Of a stretch of 64,000 nucleotides of DNA, positions 23,125 to 34,400 are shown piece by piece. A program made the position numbers and the translations under genes. Within the stretch, counting starts at the first letter, position 1. Every line of letters starts with the position of its first letter. Below the pieces are notes generated by a model. That model was given only the letters and a program-made list of their open reading frames with translations. It did not search any database and had not been told where the DNA came from. Location: the NCBI RefSeq assembly GCF_026151205.1, contig NC_087079.1:8172635-8236634 (forward strand), given 5' to 3'. Source of the stretch: Bolinopsis microptera (lineage: Eukaryota > Ctenophora > Tentaculata > Lobata > Bolinopsidae).

Positions 23125-24030
23125 TTGATCTTGGTCGGTGAAATCATGAAGCAGCAAATTCCAGGAATCCTGAATTACTTAAATTGGGATATATTACACG
23201 ACCATATTCTGCCTTACCTTGATCTTGGTACCTTGCACCAACTCTTTTCTACCTGTCACACTTTCTATGAACTTGTCGACTCTCATTTAGCGTATGCCAC
23301 TCATATTAGTATAACTGAGAAGTTTCGAAAGTCTTTGAAAGAGCGACATTTGCTGATGCTTGCTCCAAAAACTGGGAATTTAAGGAATTTAGATTTGTCC
23401 GATATGTCAAATGCAGTTAGTAACAAAGTCTTGAAGTCCTTCTTAAACAGTAACTATGAGCTAAAAATATTGAATATAAGCAAATGTTCAAACATAGGTC
23501 CCGAGGGTTTTAAGATCGACCATGATGCTTCTTCTGAGAACGAAAACTCGTATCCACTAGCCAAACTAGAAGTTTTAGTAGCAAACTGGTGCCGGAACAT
23601 TAGACCACAGTGTTTTGTCAGTTTAGCACACGCGCCACTCCGTGCCATATCCCTAGCAGGCACCTGGTACACCAACGATGAGGCAGTTACTGACTGCGCT
23701 ACCTTTTTCAAAGACAATCTGGAATGTTTGAACATTGACAAGTGCTACAAGGTGACGGATGAATCTTTAAACTTGTTGGTTCATTGCAGTAAGTTGCGGA
23801 TCCTGAAAGTTACAAGCTGTTGGCGTGTAAACGACGGGTCAGTAAGAAGGATTGTTGAGTCGTGTAAGGAGTTACAGCAGGTGGCAATGGATGATTGTAG
23901 ATCTATTACCAGGTCTTGTTTGTTTGATTTAAGTGAGAAGGGGATTTTGTTGTTAGAGGCTAGGGGAGAGAGGGGCTCGGAGAAGTGGGACAAATCTGAT
24001 AATTATCTCAGGCGAATGTTTCGGTTTTAG
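23125..24030 (+). CDS. F-box and leucine-rich-repeat protein
   Basis: F-box/LRR proteins bring substrates to SCF ubiquitin ligases. An F-box-like helical segment lies at about residues 15-52 (LNWDILHDHILPYLDLGTLHQLFSTCHTFYEL). Cysteine-containing LRRs follow, with units such as LRNLDLSDMS, LKILNISKCSNIG, LEVLVANWCRNI, LECLNIDKCYKVTDESL, LRILKVTSCWRVND and LQQVAMDDCRSIT. The C-terminus is short and basic. At 301 residues from a single exon it is smaller than most vertebrate FBXL proteins. An alternative start, Met-8 at 23146 (MKQQIPG), is equally likely. I cannot name the orthologue. AATAAA at 24293 is a likely poly(A) signal. Confidence 0.85.
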   Translation: MILVGEIMKQQIPGILNYLNWDILHDHILPYLDLGTLHQLFSTCHTFYELVDSHLAYATHISITEKFRKSLKERHLLMLAPKTGNLRNLDLSDMSNAVSNKVLKSFLNSNYELKILNISKCSNIGPEGFKIDHDASSENENSYPLAKLEVLVANWCRNIRPQCFVSLAHAPLRAISLAGTWYTNDEAVTDCATFFKDNLECLNIDKCYKVTDESLNLLVHCSKLRILKVTSCWRVNDGSVRRIVESCKELQQVAMDDCRSITRSCLFDLSEKGILLLEARGERGSEKWDKSDNYLRRMFRF

Positions 24031-24579
24031 AGGTATTATTGTACATTGATTTTTTTTGTTGTTATAAAAAACTGAAGCTTACGGAGTAAGATCAGACACG
24101 TTTTGAATTGAAGAGATTATTTTGAACCGCAATTTAAGTTTGCTGTTCACGTTATGGCCTACCTTTCCTGGCCCTTTTCCACTTTTTCAGATTTCTTTTC
24201 ATTAAAATAAAAGTATCTAGACAAATTTTAGATTTTGTATTATAATCGATTGTATAAATTGCGATTGTTTATTTTGAATTATATCTTTTAACAATAAATT
24301 ACAGTGTGGTTTTAATCCTAAAAAGTGGGGTGGGTGCTACATCGATTATTTTAAAACTTTCATTATTTTAAAATCTTCGAATGTGCTGATAAAGTTGTTC
24401 TATTATGAAAGAAGTGGCTATTCTATTTCAGCAAGATGAATCGTCTGATGTTGATATTCATCGGCGGTAAAGCGGTAAAAATGTTTGATGCAGCACTCCG
24501 ACCCACTCATCCAATTCCAAAAGATTTCTGTAAATTTACCTTTAAAATAAATAATTTTTACCAATTTTAGAGAGTAAAT
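24031..24579. other. F-box gene 3' UTR and SNRPE leader
   Basis: Holds AATAAA at 24293-24298. An acceptor-like TTTTACCAATTTTAG ends at about 24570, just before the SNRPE start, so SNRPE may have a 5' untranslated exon. Confidence 0.5.
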
Positions 24580-24870
24580 ATGGCGTTCCGTGGTGGTGGT
24601 CAACAGAAAGTCCAGAAGCTCATGGTGCAACCCATCAACCTTATCTTCAGATTCTTGCAGAACAGATCTCGTATTCAGATGTGGTTATTCGATCAGAAGA
24701 ACCTCAGAATTGAAGGTCACGTGATTGGATTTGACGAGTATATGAACCTTGTACTGGACGATGCTGAGGAGGTTCATATAAAAAGGGGAGAGAGGAAAAG
24801 CGTTGGTAGAATCCTGATAAAGGGGGACAATATTACCCTGATACAGAATATTAGTCCTCAAGCTGATTGA
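24580..24870 (+). CDS. SNRPE: small nuclear ribonucleoprotein E (Sm protein E)
   Basis: Sm protein E is part of the seven-member ring on spliceosomal snRNAs. The 96-residue product has the complete Sm fold: [19 protein letters not shown], then the Sm1 motif around [21 protein letters not shown], and Sm2 ([14 protein letters not shown]). It matches the human protein closely along its whole length (92 residues there). It is one exon in the coding part. AATAAA at 25149 follows the stop by about 280 bases. Confidence 0.96.
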   Translation: MAFRGGGQQKVQKLMVQPINLIFRFLQNRSRIQMWLFDQKNLRIEGHVIGFDEYMNLVLDDAEEVHIKRGERKSVGRILIKGDNITLIQNISPQAD

Positions 24871-26968
24871 GGAACTGATTGTGTAGCTATTATGGCCACA
24901 CTTAGTTATTGATTTGTCGCGGAATTTTCCAGATTATGACTTCTGCTTCTGAAGGCTAGATTGTCCCAATCTTTACTTCGGCCATTTTTATTGAAGATGA
25001 TTGGCTGCGCCAATCGTATTTTATAACTGAATCATCATGTTCGTTCAATAGCTATTTATTTCTTTTATTTTTAATTACCATATAATAATAACTATATTAC
25101 TATGTAACAGTCTTGTTTTTTCTTGAAACTCGTGTTCTGGTACCGCCAAATAAAGAGCGCGGCGTTGAACTAATGCTTACAACTTCCACTTTATGATCGC
25201 AGAGATGTGCAAAGTACAGGCGCTTTCAACATTTAGCGCTACCACGGACACGCATTTTTAATGTTTGTAGAAATAAGTAGCGTCCTTAAAACGTGGCAAT
25301 TGTCAGACAGTAAACTAAATACTATATGACATAATTGAGCATCATCATAGTCTGCTTATTAGCTATTGCATACTTAAATCATGGATCTTGCCGTGCAGCT
25401 CCCCTCACTGCTTTACATTGGTAAACGATCCTGGAACCATAATGAGGGCAAGACACTCCTGATCTTACTACCAGCTAATCTTAGTTGAGACCATAATTAT
25501 ACAGCCACAGGGTCGGGGTGGGTCACGCAGTCAACGGCTTAGTCCACCTGAAAGTTTATAACTGATTAATTCCTATTAATTTGTTTCTTCCGTCGAACTC
25601 CTTCGCCTTGATCCTTATCGTGGAGAGATTAGTAAAGGGTCCTAGTTATCCATTGTTGCTAAGGAGAACATTCCGTGTGGATGTGGGATGAATCCATTGG
25701 CGAAAATCCCATGCCAACAGATTCTATTCTGTGTGATAGGTAGCAAACTGCAGAATGCGTTTGGAGAATCCTCTTACGTATATATTGCAGATGAAATACC
25801 TCTGGCCCTACCATGCATCCAAGAGAGTTTCAAAATTCAGCCTGAAAACTGAAATCACGTGCGTAGACATAACAGTAGAATCTCATAATTATTGACGCGC
25901 TAAAATTGCGTGAAGTCTTCAAAATCGATCATAACTTGACTTCCAAGGTACTTCCCTGAATTCTTCGATGTGTCCTATCGACTGAAATAAATATAACGTT
26001 TCGAACACTCCAATAATTCGGACACCCTGATGTACGTGGTTTGAAGCACTCCGCATGCATGGTGATGGTCAATCGATCCGGTATGATATATGCATGCAAT
26101 GCTCGTGCGCGGCATTTTGCGCTGACTGGTCTGCAAAAAACTCATTCGACTTGGCGTCCCACGCACATTGGATATGCTTTCCTGCATGGTTCGTAACCAT
26201 GGCAACATTATGTTCCTGGTATGTACTTGATGACTCACTTTTGACTATTTACCATGGATGTTAAGTTGGAACCAAACACGAAAGTTTATGCTTCCTTTTC
26301 AACCTTCTGGTCAGAGTAACTATCATCCTCCAATATCTAAATTAACTAAGCCAGCCAGTGAACGAAATTATTGATATTCTGTTACGAATTCGATCTGAGC
26401 AAGATTAAACTCATCTTTTCTATTGAATAAACCCGAGACAATATAAAAGACAAACATTGTAACCCTTTCTTTAATCAAACTTTGTGATATATTTACAATG
26501 TCTAAAAACCTAAAATCTCAAACTAATCAAAATCAAATGAAATCACATTAAAATTGTATTATCTAATTTTGCATCTATGTTAAAAATTCACAACGCATCA
26601 TTGACCATTTATCAAATATGTATCATAACTTGAACACACAGTCTTATACATAATCTATAACTCATTTAATTTATGGCATTATAATAAACCATATAATTGC
26701 TGATAATGGCAAATTAAAGTAAGTTTTGTCTGACTTTAGTACCACTCTGATGATAACCGCCTGGGTTCGTTGAGTATCCAGAACCTCTGAAAAATAAAAG
26801 TTTTGTTACACGTTGAAAGACACATTGCTGTAATATTAATCTATTTAAATATGTTGTATTTGGACACGAAGGAAAACACATAATTTATTCATTTTTACAG
26901 ATATCTTTAAACTTAATAATAAAGGCAGGTATGCGTACCTTTTTATTCCAGCCAAATCTTTATAATTA
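24871..26968. other. intergenic region between convergent genes
   Basis: The SNRPE 3' UTR runs to about 25170. The opposite gene's 3' end reaches about 26870, with TTTATT (AATAAA on the minus strand) at 26884-26889. Between them I see no supported gene: open frames at 25975-26264 are short and featureless. A 26710-26786 block with an acceptor-like minus-strand start could be an alternative last exon of the EF-hand gene. Confidence 0.5.
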
Positions 26969-28446
26969 TCAGGACCCGTGATATTGAACAAAGAGACTGC
27001 TCCATTGCGGGATAGTTCCATTGGCATGCACAGTCGTATCTTGTCCAGCAAGTGCCCGCACCAAGGTTCGTGTGTACCGTAAACCCAGCGGAATTTCGTT
27101 CGCACATTCCTGGAGAAAAATATAATTTTATGGAAGAATTAATTGATCATGACAATTTTAAATGGATAAAATAATAGCAGTAACCTATCTTTTCCAGAAA
27201 CGGACATGATTCACAAAACATTAAATCAAAGTTGTTATCTTTAACGGCACCATGATGCGTATGAAATGTGGTTAAAAGTGAACAGGTACGTAATAGCCAA
27301 CTAACGCGGTCAAAGCTAAGTACTCCTCGTAAGACATCCAACAGTCAGTTCTAGGACGGACTATAGCAACTCCTGTACTCAATCTCATCTTCTCTCCTGG
27401 ATTCTTCTTTGCTATGTCTCTAACGGGGTGTGTATTTAGTGGTACCGAGCAGGAGGTTCATTGTTGAATCATACCAATACCATGAACTTAATCAATAAAA
27501 TGAATTTTTGAAAAACTATTGTCAGTATAATCAAACTATTCGAGTCGTTTGTATACCAAATATTTAGTACCAGATGATTCGAGAAACGCGAAACCTTTTG
27601 TCCTGATTGTACCTGTACTGGAGCGTGGTGTCGTAAAACTTTGAGACTTTACTTTCCAGTTTATCACAGCTTTCGGATGAGAACGGGTTGTCTTGAACTC
27701 CCTTTCCTAAATGTTAAACTATTACAGTAAACGTCCATTTCGAACGTGATAATTAATTTATGATATCAATTCATTATCTGCCGACTGTTGGGTTGTTAGG
27801 AATAATTCGGATTGAATAAGTAGAAGTTGTCCCTTCAAGCTTAATATCTTCTGAAATATGTAGCCTGACCAATGCAGCCTGCATGATAGAGCTAGTTGGA
27901 CTAGTCATTACGTCAAGTGTGACCCTGTTAAAAGAAGATGTACCTATATCAGGTGCCTTGTGTTGCACCATCTCTAGCCCCGTCATCTGCCTCAGATGTC
28001 TAGTGCACTCCTCCCACCTCCTGTCACCTGGTGCTAACAGCCCCTTAGCCAGTGTTATCACCGACAATGTCACCTTCTCCTCTGAACACTTTACCACCAG
28101 GTTCTGGTACTCGTTCCAAGCTTCGTCCCGGAAATTCAGGATTCTGTCCCGGAGGTTGGATTCCAGGGAGGGGACCAGTCGGTGTGAATACTGCGCCCTG
28201 AATCGGAACAGAACTAACAACTCAATATATCAGATACCCAATTTCATATTACTTTTTCAATTGAACTCCTATAACTAGAACTTATTGGCTCTGGATCATA
28301 ATTCATACACACAGTACACACTACACAATACACACAGTACACACTACACACAGTACACACCATTCAAGAGGAGAGAACGAACTACGGTTTGAGTCTTCAG
28401 ACGGTGATCTTGGAGCTTCAAACAGCTCACCGGGAGTCTCTGTATC
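26969..28446 (-). CDS. EF-hand gene, exons 8-12 (3' part)
   Basis: Five exons with introns of about 163, 237, 193 and 180 bp. Exon 8 encodes an acidic Ser-rich linker (LFEAPRSPSEDSN) and exon 9 the helical domain. Exons 10-11 continue through RDIAKKNPGEKMRLSTGVAIV and a WMSYEEYLALTALV segment. The last exon is read as ECANEIPLGLRYTRTLV because only that frame fits the phase-0 donor TAC|GTACCT. Another frame of the same exon is also open (see rejected items), so the C-terminus is the least certain part. Confidence 0.7.
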
Positions 28447-31400
28447 CTGAAAATAAACCAAGCTATGGTGTGAAGACAGCTTCCGTGAAGTACTTATATG
28501 GACGAGTGCACAGAATTTAATTTTATGACTCTGGATTTTATCTATGATTTAATCGGGTCAGAATCCTGAAAGAATGGCTACTTTTTTGACTGACGTGTTG
28601 TCAAGATACAGCTACAGGTTTCATGGAATGTACCAGGTACCCAGGCCATGGTAACCATCTAAATTTGATATCAATTCTTTGAAACTAGCTAGTATTAAAA
28701 TACCAAATAAAAGTGTATGGACACGTTCATTGAAGTTTGAGGAAATTGGTAAATTTCTAAAACAGCGTTTTTGACGATAGTGCTTTAATTTTAACATATA
28801 TTAATCTAACGTGTTCATAAGTTCTGAACATTAGCCACGTGACCAATACTCCCATATGCACTGTTCAAAAATAAAATGTATTGCTTTTAGGCACTATTAT
28901 GTAAAAAATGTCACATTTTTGTGACATTGTTTACCATAGCTGCCCAATTAGCATTTTTTGGTCTAAAATATAGTAGATTAGGTCAATCTAACAATTATGA
29001 TACAATGTAGGCCTAAAGGGCAGTGATCGAACGGCTTTAGGGCAACATTTCGTAAACTTTGTCACACTCAGAATACGAGACCTCTTTTCTATTGTGAGGT
29101 GTCCTCAAAACCCTTTCAACTCATTATTTGATTGTTCTTCTGCCAATCATAGCCCTAAAATATGTAGTTTTGAAAAGTTAACAAATACATGCACTTGGCT
29201 ATTGGGAAATGATGTAAATTCTGTCACATTATATGGAATTTGAAATTCTGGGTGAATTTCCGAAATCATTTATATCTGATTTTGGTTTGGAAGGCGGGAA
29301 AACTCTATATGAGGACGATACACGGATACAGTTGATTGAAGTATAGGGCAGTTGATGTAAACATCGTCACAAAATGATACGAAATCGTAAATGGACACGT
29401 TCATGTTGAAGTTTAAGGATATTGGTAAACCAAAAAAAAAATAGCGTGTTCAGAAGTTCTGGACATTAGCCACGTGACCCATACTTCCATATAATACACG
29501 GCTCAGAAATACAATTTATTGTTTTTAGGCACTATAATGTAAAAAATGTCACATTTTTGTGACTGTGTTAACCATAGCTGCCCAATTAGCATTTTTTGGT
29601 TTGAAATATAGTAGATCAGGTCATTCTAACAATTATAATACAACATTTGGCTAAAGGGCAGGGATCGAACGGTTTAAGGCAATATTTCGTAAACTTTGTC
29701 ACACTCAGAATACGATACCTCTTTTCTACTGTGAGGTGTCCTCAAAACCCTTTCAACTCATTATTTGATGGTTCTTCTACCAATCATAGCCCTAAAATAT
29801 GTTGTTTTGAAAAGTTAGCAAATACATGCACTTATTGGGAAATGATGTCAATTCTGTCACATTATATGGAATTTAAAATTTTGGGTGAATTGCCGAAATC
29901 ATTTATATCTGATTTTGGTTTGGAAGGCAGGAAAACTGTATATAAGGACGATGCACGGATAGAGCTGATTCAAGTTAAGGGCAGTTGATGTAAAAATTGT
30001 CACAATAATAATAAGGGCAGTTGATATGAAAGAAAATCTATCTAACTAATGCAATGGCTGATGTGACGAAATTTACATTTCTTGACCCTATTTTGAAGAA
30101 ACATGCCTCGATTAGAATTCAATATTCTTCCAGGAATTATTAGTAGGTTATTATTCAGCAAATCAGAACTCAAGTTTAACAATTCTGAGTTTAATTTTAC
30201 TAAGTTACCGAAATGTGACAAAATTCACTTTTCCTGCCCCAACAGTATAATTTCAATGTGATGAAAAATGGGCATGGGTTTCTATATTTCCTTATCTTTG
30301 AATTAATCATTTCAAACTATAATTAGGACTGTTGATGTGAAAGAAAGTGTATCTAAATTTTACAATGATGTATGTGACAAAATTTACATTTCTTGACCCT
30401 ATTTTGAAGAACCATATCCCGATTAGAATTCAATATTCTTCCAGGAATTATTAGTAGGTTATTATTCAGCAGATCATCAGAACTCAAGTTTGACAATTCT
30501 GAGTTTAATTATACTAAGTTACCGAAATGTGACGAAATTCACTTTTCCTGCCCCAAAAGTATAATTTCAATGTGATGAAAAATGGGAATGGGTTTCTATA
30601 TTTCCTTTATCTCTGAATTAATCATTTCAAACTATAATTAGGACTGTTGATGTGAAAGAAAATGTATCTAAATTTTACAATGACGTATGTGACGAAATTT
30701 ACATTGCTTGACCCTATTTTGAAGAACCATACCCCGATTAGAATTCAATATTCTTCCAGGAATTATTGGTAGGTTATTTTTCAGCAAATCAGAACCCAAG
30801 TTTAACAATGCTGAGTTTGATATCACTAATTTACCGAAATGTGACGAAATTTCCTTTTTCTGCCCCAACAGTATAATTTCAATGTGATGAGAAATGGGCA
30901 TGGGTTTCTATATTTCCTGTATACTTGTATAAATCCAGTCCAACTATAATAAGGGCAGTTGATATGAAAGAAAATATATCTAACTAATGCAATGGTTGAT
31001 GTGACGAAATTTACATTTCTTGCCCCTATTTTGAAGAATCATACCTCAATTAGTATATAATGTTACTGTATCACCATCACTATGTCGATAAATTAGTTAT
31101 TTTGCCAACACGGAGCAAATAAAGTTATAATATTTTTTTTGTGACGAAATTTACAAATTTTTACCCTGTTCAGGTGTTGAAATTTCAAATTTATCCAATG
31201 TTAACATATCACTGCCATATAATAATTTATATGACCGGCGTATGGATGAAATATTGTTAATTGATCCATAGTACGTAATATAGGGTGTTTAAGTTGGTAT
31301 ACTAATATTTACTCAATTTCACACATGTTGAGATATCATACAAATTTATGTGACTAAATTTACCTATTTCTGCCTTCTGTATTTGTATTTGCCTATAACA

Positions 31401-34400
31401 ATGAAATATGTGAACAATTCCAAACACATTCAGCTCACAAAATAATGCTAGACTATTCGGCATTTCTTGTCAGGATGTCATAAACATCCCTCATATAAAC
31501 TTCTTAAATGTGTGACGGAGTTTACATGGTGCTACCATTTAAGGAAAAAAGTCGCTAAATACGTAGATAATAGTCATATACAGCTATTCTATGAATTGGA
31601 AATTCGAAAATTTGGTCAAACACGGCAACAAGGGGTCCATATAAACTCCGTCACGTTTTTATAGTGTGACAAAGTTTACAACTCACTGCCGGCCGCATTT
31701 AAGCGATATCTTATCGTCTGATAAAGATATCGTTATGCGACAAAGTTTATCTAGAGGATGAAACGATTATCTTAGGGTTAGAGAGTTTATATAGTTTCAT
31801 AGTGTGACACATTTTACATCATCGTGCCATTCAGTAGGGTCACTAATATTTACCAATATCCTCAAACTTCAATGAACGTGTCCGTATACGTCACAAACTC
31901 AACTGCACGGACTCTATTTATCAAAACCCTTAATATACATATATTTACCCTTGATACTTATAAGTTATACCCTTGGTATATTATAACCCTTGGACTTATA
32001 AAAACCTTTGATAATATATGCTTGATATAAATAATAAATCAATCCTTGTATTATATAAAACCTCGTTAAACTTAAAGAGCAGGGAGGTAGAGATGTTGTT
32101 AAAGCTGGATTCATACGCTACTATAAAGTACAGATAACAAAAACTGATTAAAACGGTATTTAATATAACCTATGTAAAAATAAAAATCTGCGATCATTTT
32201 ATTTTTAAAAGAGAAAGCATGGGGAACACCAACAAACTCCCAATAACAAGTCCCAAGGCACATGAAAAAGTACTTAGCGTCCCTGCTATGGACTTTGCAA
32301 GTTTGGATTCAACAGAAGTAGCACAGTAGGTAGCAGCAATGGACAGCACTATACCGTTACTCCACGCCATGGTAAAGTAAAACAGACCTGGCCAATAATC
32401 AGCCACGAACCAAACAGGAACAGTACGGGGTTGGAGGTTGCACATGAAGATAAGAGGGATGAAGATGAGGCGGAGGATGGAGAAGGGAAGGACGAGCTTC
32501 TTGGGGAGGGCAATGAAAGTGGAAGTGAGAGCACCCAACACATCTCCAACACTGAAGGTCATGAAGATGATGATGTTGTAAACACACTGGGGCATCTTGG
32601 TGGGGTCCGAGGGTTGTAGATTGGAGATAGCAGCGGGGAATAGAAGCAGCGTGATGATGAGGGATATGCAGTTAGCAGCACAGAACTGCCAGCTTGCTTT
32701 CAGTACTGCCGTGAAAGTTGCCTTCTCTGTTTCATCATCGGATGTACTTGTAGTACTGGTACTGGTATCCAGTAAACTCTCCTGATCAGATGGAACAACC
32801 TCTGTTTTTCTAATGGTGTTGTTCCTGACATAGCGCATCTTGTTGAAGATAAGAATGTAGACGGACAGGGATACAGCCAGACAGATACAAGATGCGAGGA
32901 GATAACAGAAACCAGCTTGTAGCACATCAGTATGGGGAAATGACAGGGTTATCAAGCTAATCAGTGAGTTAACTGCACCCGCAGCACTTTGCCCAAGGAT
33001 AAACCCCTGGATTGCTTTGGGGTTTAGCATGGAAGCAATGGCCATCACCCCAGACTTGTACATAGCACCCGCCCCACATGCCACACAATACATTGAGGTG
33101 GTCAGCACGAAGAATGTCATTGGCCAGGTGATTGTTGGCACTTTGGACATGATGGTCATGACCACGAAGATAGTGAGAGTGACTATGTTACACCCGATTA
33201 CAAACGGTTCTATTGGAACACGTTTTAGGATGATCATGGAGGAAATGCTCATTATGACTTGAGTAGTGATCCCTCCAGCTTGGAAATAACACGGAAATCT
33301 CTGGATGAGGGATTCGTCTCCGGTTTCGCTGAATTTCGCTCTGAAGTAACCGTTAGCAGTGAAAACCATGTCAAAGGGTATGAGATAAGTCAGTCCAAAT
33401 AGTGCCATGATGAAGAACACATTCCATTTAGGGGGAGAAGGCGGAGATTGAGGATTACTGGTGATAAGAGGGGTACTCTCGTCACAAGTAGTTGTCATAC
33501 TGAAGACTTTCCTATGGTAGCATAAATTATACAACAATTTGAAAAATGTAACGAGCCGTATAGTACCGTATAACAGTGGTTATGAAAGTTTTTATTAATA
33601 ATATGTACTTTAATACTTATTACTACGATGGAGAAACCCGAGAAATTAAGTACAGATGGAAAATAATCAATAGTTTCTTAGATTAAAACAGTACCGTATT
33701 CGACACAGGAATTGAAGTCATTTGTCAAAAGCTAGAATACTATAAAAACATTACAGACAAAGAGGAAAAAGCAGTGGTAAATTAACTAACTTTCGCTGTG
33801 AACTAATTGTGAATTCCATGGATTTGACAATTGTACAATCTAAATTTTTAATCTATTATATACTTATAGCGAGCAATCTTATCTATTTGATATTTATGCG
33901 ATAGGACTTTGTAGCCTGTGCTGTAAATCTTATATTTACCGTGCAAGAGATCAGTAACAAAAGACGAACATTGCGAATTGCCGGAAAAGGTCTCTTTACC
34001 GGTGTATTTAATTAATATTACCTGTTTTCGGAACAGCCCTCGGCGGTCGCACTTTAAAGATAAGACGATTAAATATCACCGAGTGTCTGGTACGCACTTA
34101 TTGGGAACTGAAATCTCACGTACAAATCTCAACATAAATATGCCATACTAGTAGTATTACTTCTGTTGGGAGTTAGGAAGTTAGGAAGTTGTTAAAAGTA
34201 TTCAGTGACGTTCACACTAAACTGTAAACTGGATGGTTATGAACACTTCTGCAAGTTTGGAAACATGCCAGAGACCGTGTTTGGTGTCAAGTCGGAACCA
34301 GAGGTTCCGCTAATCATACCATGAAACAAGATCTATATACCAGAAATACCAGATAAATCTGGTATTTTCATATTGATTTGATTAGCCTCATTACTCTTCT

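Noticed and set aside
26845-27109. Alternative frame NVRTKFRWVYGTHEPWCGH... joined to an exon at 26710-26786
   Set aside because: It joins well to the 26710 block but does not fit the phase of the upstream donor at 27290. Kept only as an alternative for the last exon.
27191-27290. HFHTHHGAVKDNNFDLMF... as a coding exon
   Set aside because: Its phase does not match either neighbour, and there is no good acceptor; treated as intron.
29647-29988. 113-codon frame inside D1, and related frames in D2
   Set aside because: The frames are not kept between the two tandem units or between D1 and D2.
32349-33262. Several frames overlapping the ENT gene on both strands
   Set aside because: Shadows of the transporter coding sequence.
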